Of a stretch of 64,000 nucleotides of DNA, positions 31,229 to 40,587 are shown in pieces. The position numbers and the translations under genes were made by a program. Where the stretch lies: assembly GCA_964019655.1 (NCBI GenBank), contig CAXHTR010000006.1, positions 496,001 to 560,000 of the forward strand, in the 5' to 3' direction. This DNA is from Perkinsela sp. pyNocScin1 (taxonomy: Eukaryota; Euglenozoa; Kinetoplastea; Prokinetoplastida; Perkinselidae). The notes beneath the pieces are model-generated. The model was not told the DNA's origin. It did no database searches and was given only the letters and a program-made list of their open reading frames with translations. Each line of letters begins with the position of its first letter. The stretch's first letter is position 1.

Positions 31229-31393
31229 GAGAGGGATATGATTGATTTATGAGAAATCCAAGCCACATATGTGCGTTCTAATCATTTTTATGCTGAGAAA
31301 ATCATTTTACGAAATTCACAGATACAAAGTGCATATACCCTGATCTAAATGAAATCGAAGCTGTAATTGTTTTTTTTTCCTGCGAATATTTCA

Positions 31394-32017
31394 ATGTTTC
31401 AAATTCACATCGCAATCGATAGCCACATCGGTCGCTTCGACGCATCGATGCTCACACAACAGCATCTGATGGAGCTCTTCTTCACCCCAGACGAGTCTGA
31501 CCCGCAGGAATACGCAGAGCCTCGATTTTTAGATGATGCGTGCTCGTGGAAGGGTGTGGTGTGCGGGGCTGGAGGGCTTGTCGAGGAAATCGAGTGGGTG
31601 AGCTACATGCTACAAATCGTGGGAACCATTGATTTTAGTAAGATGCCGCGAAGCATGGTCGACATCAACTTTTTCGAAGTGCCTCTTTTCGGCGAAGTGG
31701 ACACAGGTGCACTACCAGATTCGCTTACCTCCATTTGTCTGCAAGACTGCAAATTTACTGGGAGCCTCAATATGAGCGCTCTCCCACCGAAGCTAGTGTC
31801 GTTCAGTGTAGCTGGTAACCGGATTAGTGCAGTGGGTCATATAAGCAATCTCCCAGATTCACTTGATGAACTCGCTATCAATGAAGTGCTCGTTGCCCAC
31901 ACGTACATCCACATTGGTAAGCTCCCCGACACTGACTTGGTGGTCTTTCTCTACGGTGGGTTCACAAAGGTCACTTTTGAGGACCAAAGCGACGCGAGGA
32001 GAGTTTTGTACAGGTGA
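31394..32017 (+). CDS. Short LRR protein, 31394/32875 branch
   Basis: A 207-residue member; the Met at 31394 (MFQIHIAIDSHIGRFD) fits the family. The branch is marked by LFFTPDESDP and an acidic stretch before the cap, then a complete cap C50, W52, C57 (CSWKGVVCGAGG). About five repeats follow (MPRSM, LPDSL with DCKFTGSL, LPPKL with GNRISAV, LPDSL). The end is specific to the branch: a strand, IHIGKLPDTD, then FTKVTFEDQSDARRV. It is the smallest intact gene architecture in the array. Confidence 0.9.
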   Translation: MFQIHIAIDSHIGRFDASMLTQQHLMELFFTPDESDPQEYAEPRFLDDACSWKGVVCGAGGLVEEIEWVSYMLQIVGTIDFSKMPRSMVDINFFEVPLFGEVDTGALPDSLTSICLQDCKFTGSLNMSALPPKLVSFSVAGNRISAVGHISNLPDSLDELAINEVLVAHTYIHIGKLPDTDLVVFLYGGFTKVTFEDQSDARRVLYR

Positions 32018-32149
32018 ACAGATGTATAGGAGCACAGATTTTTAAATATCTCTCCCAATTTTCTTGGTACATTGAATTCGTTTGTTCTACATTGTTGCGT
32101 ATTCATTTACTTTTTTTCTCAGATTCCCGATGCGGAAATAACTCAATGC
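32018..32149 (+). other. Intergenic spacer left of the small transposon relic
   Basis: AT-rich spacer; includes a T-rich tract ending tttctcag near 32131 that precedes no family gene. No coding feature is seen. Confidence 0.4.
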
Positions 32150-32248
32150 CAGGGACCGCGACCCAAAAATTGGGTTCCGAAAATCATTTACTCCAGTTGT
32201 AAGCTTCATTAGCAGAGCGTTATGCGACCCAGGGTTTTGCTGTCCCTG
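32150..32248. mobile_element. Small hAT-like non-autonomous element (MITE), 99 bp
   Basis: The ends are inverted: CAGGGACCGC on the left and, read on the other strand, CAGGGACAGC on the right (9 of 10 bases alike). The element is flanked by CTCAATGC (32142-32149) and CTCTATGC (32249-32256), an 8-base repeat with one mismatch. An 8-base target duplication with ends fitting YARNG is the mark of the hAT superfamily. A GCGACCC motif occurs near both ends (32158 and 32224). There is no coding capacity, and the mismatches suggest some age. Confidence 0.6.
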
Positions 32249-32874
32249 CTCTATGCTAAGTAAAACTCCGAGATATGCCGAGATATTTTACAGCACCGAG
32301 TATGTAGGAGTTTAACAACATTTTTCCTCAGCTATCTATATATGAGAGTATCATTTCAAGCATTCCGTGCGAAACTTGGAAGTTTGATTCTGCAGGATCT
32401 AAAAAATCTGTAGCAATGCGATTGCGAAATAATTTGATGTTCTCTGAGCGCTATGAAAATAAAATTGTAGAGCGGCTGCTGCTAAAAACGACATAGGTCT
32501 GAAATTGAGCAGTTGGACGAAGAAGTGATGGCTGAAAGTTTTTGTGAAAATATACGCTTTGTGATCATGAATAGAGCTTTGACCATCCGCATCATGGGGA
32601 TTTGAATAACATGTGACCATTCTTCCCACAGTGTAAGCCAGAGCTTAAATCTTTTTTTAATGTATATCAGCAATATCTTCCTGATGAGATTCACATGCGC
32701 AGATCTTAGCCAGTAAAGCATTGCATAATTTACCATTTGATCAAAGGCACCCAAGTATTGAAGAATACCCACAATCATGGATTTTATTGGTGTCTTGAAC
32801 ATTTGTTTCTATTCTGGTGATCCACCTCATGCATGTTTTCTTTGCGTACTTTCGTGGTCATTTACCTCCTTCGA
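32249..32874 (+). other. Intergenic spacer right of the transposon relic
   Basis: Over 600 bases, AT-rich, with no LRR relic recognised. The open frames on the minus strand here have no family or domain features. Confidence 0.45.
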
Positions 32875-33501
32875 ATGCTGACACTTTTCATCACCAACGA
32901 CAACCACATTGGCCGCTTCAACCCGACTATGCTCACTGACCACCAAATGATGGAGATGTTCTTCACACCACATGAAATGGATACGGGCGAGTACTACGCG
33001 TCTGCTGATCGCGACGACGCTTGCACGTGGAAAGGTGTCACTTGTGGGGCATCGAATACTATAAGGGCTATCGTCTGGCTGAGTGACCATCTGCGAATTA
33101 TGGGCACCATTGACTTTAAAATGATTCCGCTCAGCGTTGAAGAGCTATTTTTCGCGGACTCCGCACTCTTCGGCGAAGTGGACACAAGCGCTCTCCCGGT
33201 GACGCTAACAGAGATTGCCTTACATGATTGCAAATTTTCTGGTAGCCTCGAAATGCGTGCCCTGCCACCAAATCTCAAGGGTTTCTACGTCATAGGGAAC
33301 AAGATCAGTTTTGTTTCGGAGCTATGCAATCTACCGAGCTCGCTCACGGACTTAATAATCGCTGAAGATTTCCTTACGCACAAGAGCATACACATTGGAA
33401 AGCTCCACAAACAGAGAATAGCCATTGATATTATGGGATGTAGATTCGCGCAAGTTACCTTCGACGACCGTACCGATGAAGAAAGGGTATCGTATAAATA
33501 G
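32875..33501 (+). CDS. Short LRR protein, 31394/32875 branch
   Basis: A 208-residue sister of 31394, starting MLTLFITNDNHIGRFNP. It shares TDHQMMEMFFTPHEMD, the cap C50, W52, C57 (CTWKGVTCGASN), GTIDFKMIP, LFGEVDTSALP and DCKFSGSL, then the branch tail (KSIHIGKL ... QVTFDDRTDEERV). The dead copy at 24057 is closer to this gene than to 31394 in the N-terminal part. The pair is separated by 857 bases that contain the small transposon relic, so the element probably inserted in the spacer after the duplication. Confidence 0.9.
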   Translation: MLTLFITNDNHIGRFNPTMLTDHQMMEMFFTPHEMDTGEYYASADRDDACTWKGVTCGASNTIRAIVWLSDHLRIMGTIDFKMIPLSVEELFFADSALFGEVDTSALPVTLTEIALHDCKFSGSLEMRALPPNLKGFYVIGNKISFVSELCNLPSSLTDLIIAEDFLTHKSIHIGKLHKQRIAIDIMGCRFAQVTFDDRTDEERVSYK

Positions 33502-33638
33502 AGGAGTAGACTTTGTCATGTTCGGAAGTTGATATTTAAGGAACAGAATTCTCTCAGGAGAATCGATATTTTGGAAAGACAGCGGAATTCGTATTTTTTA
33601 TCAAAAGTCAGTTTTCTTCGCCAATTCCTCTATTACCC

Positions 33639-34415
33639 ATGCTTATCAACGTAATTCTCGCTGATGATCCACTATTCCGCGTGCACGCAAGAGACCTCTC
33701 TGACCAGATGCGCATGGAAATACTCATCGGTGACCTGGACGAAGTGACACGCGACTCAATCATATTACAGGTAGCCACTGGGCACACCCTGGATGCGTGC
33801 TGCGAGTGGAATGGTGTCATGTGCGACGGCGATGGCAACGTCACTCGGATCGCCTGGGAACAGATCGAAATCACTGGTCATTTGTCATTGGACGCACTTC
33901 CGCCGAATTTGACGCATTTCCACATGGCTTCCTATGGATGGGTGCTGGACGATGGTCTGGTCGGTACGCTCAGCACGGCGACACTGCCAGTTCGCATGCA
34001 GGCCTTTCTCTTTCACAAGAGTTCCTTTAGCGGAACTGTGGACTTTTCAATGCTGCCGCCAAAAATGCAAATGTTTGACGTATTTCGGAATCGATTTACG
34101 GGGTCCGCAGCACTGGACAAGCTTCCAGCGAGCCTGCTTGAGTTACACATCGCATTCAACCTCTTTACAGGGACAATCAACCTCAGTGACCTACCGAAGA
34201 AGTTGCGAGTCTGTGACCTCTGCGGAAACCGATTTTACGGAAATATCGATGTCTCACAGCTGCCAAAGTCGCTTTCGACGCTCAACCTGAAGGACAATGC
34301 GCTGGAAGGGACTTTCTGCTACGACGGTGTCCGAAAATATTTTCGGTCGCTTAAAATCAGCGGAACAAAGCTGGTGCCAGTGGGAAAAGGTAAAACCCCG
34401 AGGTATATCTCATAG
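33639..34415 (+). CDS. LRR protein with full cap
   Basis: A 258-residue member starting MLINVILADDPLFRVHARDLSDQMRMEILI. The cap carries an extra cysteine (ACCEWNGVMC; C54, C55, W57, C62), so pairing is ambiguous. Between the first strand and the repeats is a loop with WVLDDGLVGTLSTATLP, a spacer also seen in 34528. About six regular repeats follow, then a Tyr-containing last repeat and a basic end (GKGKTPRYIS). The TTACCC-ATG context after a long pyrimidine run suits a splice acceptor region, although I see no AG in the last bases. Confidence 0.9.
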   Translation: MLINVILADDPLFRVHARDLSDQMRMEILIGDLDEVTRDSIILQVATGHTLDACCEWNGVMCDGDGNVTRIAWEQIEITGHLSLDALPPNLTHFHMASYGWVLDDGLVGTLSTATLPVRMQAFLFHKSSFSGTVDFSMLPPKMQMFDVFRNRFTGSAALDKLPASLLELHIAFNLFTGTINLSDLPKKLRVCDLCGNRFYGNIDVSQLPKSLSTLNLKDNALEGTFCYDGVRKYFRSLKISGTKLVPVGKGKTPRYIS

Positions 34416-34527
34416 ACTGGAATCTGCAATGAAAAAGTATCGAAATGAATAACCTTTGATTGAAGGCAGTCTCGAATCGAAGGAATTCTCCAAAGATCAT
34501 ATTCTATTGCTGCTCTTCAGATTACGA

Positions 34528-35343
34528 ATGCACATTCTCACCCTCTGTGCTGATGTCTCAATCGGCCGTTTCGATTCGGAAATGCTCTCAGACCAGACTC
34601 GCATGGAGGTCCTTATCACAGCTATCGGCGACCCAGTTCCGCTCCCTGACGATGCAGACCTCGATGGCCGCTATGAGTTTACAGACATGGACGGCAATTA
34701 CCTCGACAAGTGTGATTGGCATGGCGTTGCATGCAACGACGAGGGTGATGTCACTCGCATCGACTGGCACGAGACCTTTTGGACACACGGCACGGTATCG
34801 CTTGACTACCTTCCACGGTCTCTAGAGCGCTTTCGCGCAAGTAACTATCCATACTGCGGGGCGCTGTTATACGGCACACTGAGCACAGCGCTGCTCCCAC
34901 CCGATTTGCAGAAATTTCACTTGGAGATGTACGAATTTTCAGGGTCAGTCGACATCGGAGCGCTGCCAGAGAGCCTCGAAGTCTTTAGCATTCAGAACAA
35001 TAAATTTTTTGGCAGCATAGACCTCACGGCGTTGCCCAAGAAACTCCGCAAACTGTTTCTCGCCCAGAACAAGCTATCGGGCTCGCTCAACTTTGAAAAG
35101 CTCCCTGAGTCTCTCACTTGGGCTGATCTGAGCTTCAACGCTTTTCAGGGCACAATAAATCTCAAAGCACTTCCAGCAGCTCTTCGAGAGCTGAGCATGG
35201 TGCGCAATAACCTTTGCGGGGAGCTTGACATGGGCTCCATCCCAGCTGGGCTCGAAGTCCTCGACGTAAGGAGCAATGCTTTTCGTCCTGTAAATCTCGA
35301 ATATAAATCGGAGGAGTTGAAATTTTTTTGGAGAAGTTCATAG
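34528..35343 (+). CDS. LRR protein with full cap, 7 repeats
   Basis: I start at 34528 (MHILTLCADVSIGRFDSEMLSDQTRMEVLI, 271 residues). AG at 34519-34520 follows a T/C-rich run, supporting this Met. A 10-residue insertion with Pro and Asp (DPVPLPDDADLDG) lies before the cap, C62, W64, C69 (CDWHGVAC). The loop YPYCGALLYGTLSTALLP precedes seven repeats. The tail is short (NAFRPVNLEYKSEELKFF). It shares the L-S-T-A-x-L-P step with 33639, its upstream neighbour, so the two are probably sister copies. Confidence 0.9.
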   Translation: MHILTLCADVSIGRFDSEMLSDQTRMEVLITAIGDPVPLPDDADLDGRYEFTDMDGNYLDKCDWHGVACNDEGDVTRIDWHETFWTHGTVSLDYLPRSLERFRASNYPYCGALLYGTLSTALLPPDLQKFHLEMYEFSGSVDIGALPESLEVFSIQNNKFFGSIDLTALPKKLRKLFLAQNKLSGSLNFEKLPESLTWADLSFNAFQGTINLKALPAALRELSMVRNNLCGELDMGSIPAGLEVLDVRSNAFRPVNLEYKSEELKFFWRSS

Positions 35344-35486
35344 AATGGACAACGGGAGAGGTTGGAATAAGAAACATATATAAATAGACTAAATATGAGC
35401 AATAAAGAGAGATTTCAGACGCTTACGGCTGCTTTGAACATAAGACCTTTAAATTGCAAACCTTTTTTGATATTTTACATCGTTTC

Positions 35487-36164
35487 ATGCAACAAGCAGC
35501 TCTGTTCATTTTCGTCACCGCTTCTGACTCCCCAAACATACGAACACATCACCGTGAATGTGCAGAGAGGTCGATTATTCTTATGACAAAGTTTGTCGAG
35601 GGAACGAGTGAAGACTTCCGCTCCTCGCTACGACCGGGGTGGCAATACCGCAGTTACTACCATAACAGGGGCGCGCAGTTCATCATTCGATCGTACGTCG
35701 GCATTGTCAATGACATTCACGGGGAAGACCTCCGGGTCGGGAACTTCGCCATTGGCTATGTTCCGCACTCTGTTCATAAGCTCAGCTTAATCCGATCGAA
35801 TCAAAAATTCGAACTGAACACGCGGCTGTTCCCTCGGCATGCAAGGGTCATTCGGCTCTGGAAGAACTCGATATACGGCCAGCTCGACCTCAGTGCGTTG
35901 CCAAGAAATTTGGAAGAGCTGACGGTGTCTGAGAACAAGCTCAAGGGGCCTGTGCACCTGACGTCCGTGCCGCGAAGGCTTCGCCAGCTCAGATTCCGGG
36001 AGAATTCGATTCGGCAGGAGTATTTGTTTTATCACGAGCTGCCAAAGAACCTCAAAGTCATCATGGGAGGCAACTCTATCGATTATGTGCTTCCGCTGAA
36101 GGCAGGGGACCCAGAAGTAAAAGGTGTTTTCTTTCGAGACAATCTCGGCGATTACTGGGACTGA
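35487..36164 (+). CDS. Divergent LRR-related protein without recognisable cap
   Basis: The likely start is the Met at 35487 (MQQAALFIFVTASDSPN, 225 residues). After it there is no L-G-R-x-D segment and no C-x-W-x4-C cap; instead residues 20-85 are Arg/His/Tyr-rich. LRR-type strands appear late: LFPRHARVIRLWKNSIYGQLDLSALP, LPRNLEELTVSENKLKGP and VPRRLRQLRFRENS. Then come LPKNLKVIMGGNSIDYVLP, a weak form of the GNxIxxVV tail, and an acidic end. It is the most divergent intact member and may belong near the 9310 or 20415 branches. Confidence 0.75.
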   Translation: MQQAALFIFVTASDSPNIRTHHRECAERSIILMTKFVEGTSEDFRSSLRPGWQYRSYYHNRGAQFIIRSYVGIVNDIHGEDLRVGNFAIGYVPHSVHKLSLIRSNQKFELNTRLFPRHARVIRLWKNSIYGQLDLSALPRNLEELTVSENKLKGPVHLTSVPRRLRQLRFRENSIRQEYLFYHELPKNLKVIMGGNSIDYVLPLKAGDPEVKGVFFRDNLGDYWD

Positions 36165-36699
36165 GTAGGAGTTTGCGTCCATGAGTGTTATCTAGTTGAG
36201 TGTTAGTTCTGAAGTGATTCTTTTCTGCAATTGTACGATTTTACTTTCCTTGGGTAAGTGAATTTATACTTGTGGTAAAAATAGGCAATGATTCGTTCTA
36301 TTATTATCTGAGTACTGCAATTTTTGTGGCTAATAGATGCAATTATTTCGTTGCAATTCGTAAAAAGTCCTCAAGTTGATTGACAGATTTTCTCATTTCA
36401 ATCACTAGATGCCCATATGATTTTCCAATATTTGTAAATGTGCAAGTTTACGTTACGATTTTCTTTGTTTGTAGTAGAATATGGCATTAAATCCCGTAAT
36501 ATCAATAAGCAATTTCTTATTTAGTACTCTCTAGCTTTATATATCAATTCAGTGTGCATGAGAGTTTTCATGGGATAAAATCAAAGGATGATCTAGTTTA
36601 ACTTAGTTAAATCACTTGCTGTTTGTTTTCGAAATTCCATACGAGTGTAAACAAGTGTCTTCCAAATAGATTAGCACTTTAGTTTTACTACTCTTAGTT
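36165..36699 (+). other. Intergenic spacer, strongly AT-rich
   Basis: 535 bases with long A/T runs and no recognised relic. It ends in tactactcttag, giving AG two bases before the ATG at 36700, after one intervening TT. Confidence 0.5.
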
Positions 36700-37500
36700 A
36701 TGTTCGCTCTAGCCCTCCTCTGCGTAGATCCAACCCTCTCCCGAGTCGATGCCCATTCGCTCCCTGACCAGGTCCGCATGGAGCTCTTTCTCGAACAATG
36801 CAACGAAAATTTTCAGAATAACTTTCGAGGAAAATTCGGTGACTTCACTGATGTCTGTACGTGGCCGCTAGTGACGTGTGACACTGACGAAAACGTGATC
36901 AAAGTCCACTGGCAAAAGGTCTCCTGCTTTAAGAGTGTCTCTCTTGACCTCCTGCCCTTGCATCTGAAGCACTTTTCGCTCGCTAAGGCAGACGCCGAGG
37001 TGCGCAACTACAGGTGCGCTATGAAAAAAGCCGAGCGAAACCGCTATATGCAGGAGCGAGCGTACGAAAGGACTATGAGCTTTCAGGGAACACTAGAGAC
37101 TACAGCGCTTCCACGAACAGTCTCCACCTTCAATATCGCATGCAATCGCTTTCAGGGCAGTTTGAATCTCAGTGCCTTACCAGATAAACTCGAGCTATTC
37201 GACGTCAGTGCGAATCGTTTTACCGGAAAAATTTCACTCGATGCACTGCCACAGAGCATCATTGCAATTCTACTCGAGCGGAATCGATTTCAAGGATCTG
37301 TGAATCTTGGCAAATTGCCACAAGGGATTGCCAAAATTTCTCTGCATGAAAATGAATTTGTGGGAGAATTAAAATTTGAGAATATTCCAGCGAGTCTGCG
37401 AAAGTTGACAATCCATGGGAACAAATTTGCGCCGATTGATGAAATAGACCTTCCAGAATTCGTCGAGCTACCAAAGAAGGATCGAAGGGGGTCTTTCTAA
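36700..37500 (+). CDS. LRR protein with charged insertion
   Basis: A 266-residue member starting MFALALLCVDPTLSRVDAHSLPDQVRMELF. The cap is complete, C53, W55, C60 (CTWPLVTC). After the first repeat a basic helical insertion of about 35 residues (around KKAERNRYMQERAYERT) interrupts the solenoid before GTLETTALP. The only other gene with such an insertion at this place is 48910. Five further repeats follow, and the tail is NKFAPIDEIDLPEFVELPKK. The insertion could form a projecting helical arm; that is inference. Confidence 0.9.
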   Translation: MFALALLCVDPTLSRVDAHSLPDQVRMELFLEQCNENFQNNFRGKFGDFTDVCTWPLVTCDTDENVIKVHWQKVSCFKSVSLDLLPLHLKHFSLAKADAEVRNYRCAMKKAERNRYMQERAYERTMSFQGTLETTALPRTVSTFNIACNRFQGSLNLSALPDKLELFDVSANRFTGKISLDALPQSIIAILLERNRFQGSVNLGKLPQGIAKISLHENEFVGELKFENIPASLRKLTIHGNKFAPIDEIDLPEFVELPKKDRRGSF

Positions 37501-37570
37501 CATTTTTAGTTTGGAATGCATGGAATATCTCACAATATTACGCAATCTCTACGATCTTTTTCATAACCGA

Positions 37571-38314
37571 ATGCTCTTCGCTCTCACAGCAGACAGTGCT
37601 GGCCGCTTTGATTCCAGCATGCTTTCACAGCAAGCACTCATGGAGCTTTTCGTCGCAGAAACAGTAAACATACATATTTTTCAGGATGCGATCGGTGAAT
37701 TCCTCCCTTTGATTAACTGGCCAAGCATGTTCGTTAAAGATGACGAAGTGCAGAGCATTCGCTGGAGTGGCATTGCCGTGGGTGGCCATCTACCGCTCGA
37801 GCTCCTCCCGCAGACCATTGGCGCTTTTCGCGTCTCACAAACCCAAATCGAAGGCACTGTCAACTTAAGTTCACTCCCCAACTCACTCACGAGCATCGAC
37901 ATGTCCCGAAACACGCTTTCTGGCGGCCTCGATCTGACGAGATTCGGTCCCAGCATCCAGATCATCCGCTTTGCTCGGAACACTTTCACGGGGGGTATTT
38001 CACTGTCTTCACTGCCCGAATCTCTGAGGGAACTTGATTTATCGTTCAATCTCCTCTCAGGGGCGCTGGATCTCTGCAATTTCCCCGCATCTCTCGCTCA
38101 AGCGAATTTCCACGGCAATTATTTTTCTGGGGAAGTGCGCCTCTCGGCGCTGCCACGCCGGCTTGTCTTTTTGAACATATCTGCGAATCAACTGACGGGG
38201 ACTGTCGCGGTGGTGAACATTCCGCTGGGTATGGGTGAATTGGATATATCCAAGAATCGCTTCGACGCGGTGCATGTGAGCGATACACCTGACGGGCTCG
38301 TACTCGTGCAGTGA
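37571..38314 (+). CDS. LRR protein with shortened N-terminal motif
   Basis: I start at 37571 (MLFALTADSAGRFDSSMLSQQALMELF, 247 residues). The usual D-x-x-L-G-R is shortened to D-S-A-G-R. The cap retains W50 but has no cysteines (LINWPSMFVKDDEV). About seven repeats follow, with one (FGPSIQIIRF) lacking the LP step. The C-terminal end is a short tail, KNRFDAVHVSDTPDGLVLVQ, similar in length to the tails of 34528 and 36700 but without PKCV. Confidence 0.9.
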   Translation: MLFALTADSAGRFDSSMLSQQALMELFVAETVNIHIFQDAIGEFLPLINWPSMFVKDDEVQSIRWSGIAVGGHLPLELLPQTIGAFRVSQTQIEGTVNLSSLPNSLTSIDMSRNTLSGGLDLTRFGPSIQIIRFARNTFTGGISLSSLPESLRELDLSFNLLSGALDLCNFPASLAQANFHGNYFSGEVRLSALPRRLVFLNISANQLTGTVAVVNIPLGMGELDISKNRFDAVHVSDTPDGLVLVQ

Positions 38315-38435
38315 TATGATTGCGTGCGAATTTTGATAAAATTTCTGTTGAATTGGGCTTTGAAATAGTAAGTGCTCATCGTATGATATGGATCTTAGCA
38401 CAGCTCTATCGAATTTTCACTTATTTTACTGAGAA

Positions 38436-39296
38436 ATGTTTCAGCTCACTCTTTCAGCCGACCCCAGCATCGGCCGATTCGACAAAAATTCACTTTCTGA
38501 CCAAACACTCATGGAGCTTCTCGTTGATCGACTCACCCACCAGGCAAAGTACACACTGCGAGATTCCACTGAGGAATTCAAGGATAAGTGCACATGGGAG
38601 TGCGTAACCTGCGATGTCGAAGATAATGTTGTTCAGATACACTTCATGCAGCCATACAATGGCACTTTAGATTTTGCATTTATTCCGCCAAAGGTTCGAT
38701 CGTTTGCGACGAAGAATCAGTACTTTCATGGGACCATCGACACTGCGCTGCTGCCATCCGGTCTCGAGAGTTTACTGGTAGCATTCGCGAAAATAACTGG
38801 AAGCCTCAATATGACCACGCTCCCACCGGTGATGCGCCTGCTGAATCTCAAGCACGACCGTCTGACTGGCTCTTGTGACTTGAAATCCGTGCCGCTGCTC
38901 ATGGAGCTCATAGATTTACGTGGGAACAAAATGAGTGGGGGTGTTGGTTTAAGCCATCTTCCACCGCGCATGGAGGGCTTGTATCTGTCTTCCAACGAAT
39001 TTTCCGGAGAAATCTGTCTGGATAAGCTCCCACCTTTCTTAAGGGTACTGGGTATCAGTGCAAACAGTTTTAGCGGCGAATTCAAACTTGTTGACATCCC
39101 AGAGACACTTCGTGAAGTTTCTGCAGCGTGCAATGAGTTTGAAAGTAATGCAACTGTGGTACACCGCTTTGGAAATGTGCACATAGAAGGAAATAGAATT
39201 CACGGCGTTCTCGATGAAAATGGAATGAGGCACCAAAACGCGAATGAAATGCTTTCCGGGACTGATTTCCTGAGCGATTCTCTGCTTCAATTCTAA
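38436..39296 (+). CDS. LRR protein with full cap and VLDENG tail
   Basis: A 286-residue member: MFQLTLSADPSIGRFDKNSLSDQTLMELLV. AG lies two bases before the ATG (38432-38433) after a T-rich run. The cap is C52, W54, C59 (CTWECVTC), with a further Cys inside it. Seven repeats follow (IPPKV to IPETL). The tail is of the AVVD type, SNATVVHRFGNVHIEGNRIHGVLDENGMRH, then a short polar end. Confidence 0.9.
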   Translation: MFQLTLSADPSIGRFDKNSLSDQTLMELLVDRLTHQAKYTLRDSTEEFKDKCTWECVTCDVEDNVVQIHFMQPYNGTLDFAFIPPKVRSFATKNQYFHGTIDTALLPSGLESLLVAFAKITGSLNMTTLPPVMRLLNLKHDRLTGSCDLKSVPLLMELIDLRGNKMSGGVGLSHLPPRMEGLYLSSNEFSGEICLDKLPPFLRVLGISANSFSGEFKLVDIPETLREVSAACNEFESNATVVHRFGNVHIEGNRIHGVLDENGMRHQNANEMLSGTDFLSDSLLQF

Positions 39297-39427
39297 GTGG
39301 AAGCCAAAGGGTTATCAAAATAGAGTCGAATGATTCGATTCGATGAATACGGATGTTGTTGCAAACAATTTTCACGTGGATTATATTTAAATTACAAGAC
39401 TTCATTATCCGAATTACTCTAAATATA

Positions 39428-40411
39428 ATGGTCATGCAACAGCTCTGCATTTTTACTGCCACTGTCGATTCATCCCTCGGACGCCTTGACTACGACTCTC
39501 TTTCCCAGCAAGCGCTCATGGAAATGGTCCTCGCAAAGGTCGAAGAAAAATGGGATATTCGGGACAGCAATGGTTCTTTTCTCGATGTCTGTGACTGGAT
39601 GATCGTCCAGTGCGACGACGAAGATAACGTGACTGATCTGAATATCAATAGCGGGGCGATGCACGGCTCCATAGCGCTCGAGTATGTCCCGGAAACAGTA
39701 TCAGAAATTTATATAGATGATACGGCTGTCTGTGGCTCTCTTGATACCAAAGCGCTACCGCCGACTCTCGAAGAGTTATCAATCTTTGGGACTAGCTTTG
39801 GTGGGACAGTCGACTTCTGCGGCTTCCCAGTCGGAATGAAAGTCATCGTACTACGGCAGGATAAGTTTGAAGGCAGTTGCGACTTAACAAAGCTGCCAGA
39901 AAAGCTTACGGACCTAAACCTCAGCGAAAATTATTTTTCAGGGGGTGTCAACCTCGATGAGCTGCCTAAACGCCTCAATACGATTTACCTTTGGGGAAAC
40001 AAATTTGAGGGGACAGTAAACACTGCGAAGCTTCCAAAAAGTCTCAGGGAAGTATACCTCTCTCAAAACCAGTTTGGAGGCGAATTCGACTTCCGCACGC
40101 TCCCGCAAGAGCTTCGCAATCTCGACATAAACGAAAATAAATTTGAGGGATCGCTGCATCTTACTGAACTACCCAAAAAGCTGTTGTTCTTAACTGCAGC
40201 ACAAAACGCCTTTTCCGGGGAATTTCGTCGCCGTAAACCACATCCTAAACTCCTTGTAATGGACTTCAGTTCGAACAATCTGCAAGGAACCGCTCTCGTC
40301 CCTTCAGGGGACTGTAAGATCTATTTAGGTGGGAACAAGATCGTGTGCGTGGTCGATCAGAATGGACTTCCATGTAGTATGGAAAATCACACTGCGCCAT
40401 CGGTTGGTTGA
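39428..40411 (+). CDS. LRR protein of the 39428/51924 pair
   Basis: The Met at 39428 gives 327 residues; a second Met at 39434 is equally possible. The N-terminus has VDSSLGRLDYDSLSQQALMEMVL, then a cap C55, W57, C62 (CDWMIVQC). About nine repeats follow; the run GTVDFCGFP, GSCDLTKLPEKL, LPKRLNTIYL, GTVNTAKLP and NQFGGEFDF is matched step by step in 51924. The tail ends SNNLQGTALVPSG, then GGNKIVCVVDQNGLPCSMEN. The two genes are 11.5 kb apart, so this is duplication of a block or transposition within the array rather than simple neighbour copying. Confidence 0.9.
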   Translation: MVMQQLCIFTATVDSSLGRLDYDSLSQQALMEMVLAKVEEKWDIRDSNGSFLDVCDWMIVQCDDEDNVTDLNINSGAMHGSIALEYVPETVSEIYIDDTAVCGSLDTKALPPTLEELSIFGTSFGGTVDFCGFPVGMKVIVLRQDKFEGSCDLTKLPEKLTDLNLSENYFSGGVNLDELPKRLNTIYLWGNKFEGTVNTAKLPKSLREVYLSQNQFGGEFDFRTLPQELRNLDINENKFEGSLHLTELPKKLLFLTAAQNAFSGEFRRRKPHPKLLVMDFSSNNLQGTALVPSGDCKIYLGGNKIVCVVDQNGLPCSMENHTAPSVG

Positions 40412-40587
40412 CTGTTATCGATACGGATAATATGATATGATAGTATGTATATATGATAATTGATATATCAATGATGATACATGATTCATGATATTTTAGC
40501 ATAAGAAGCTTTATTTTGGTGGTAAGTGAGATATTCTGAGGGCCCACACAAATTTATACCGAAAAATACCTTTTCATACTTTTACGC

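Noticed and set aside
32399-32802. Minus-strand frames of 76 and 106 codons in the spacer before 32875
   Set aside because: AT-rich composition, no recognisable motif, no relation to neighbours. Likely chance frames.
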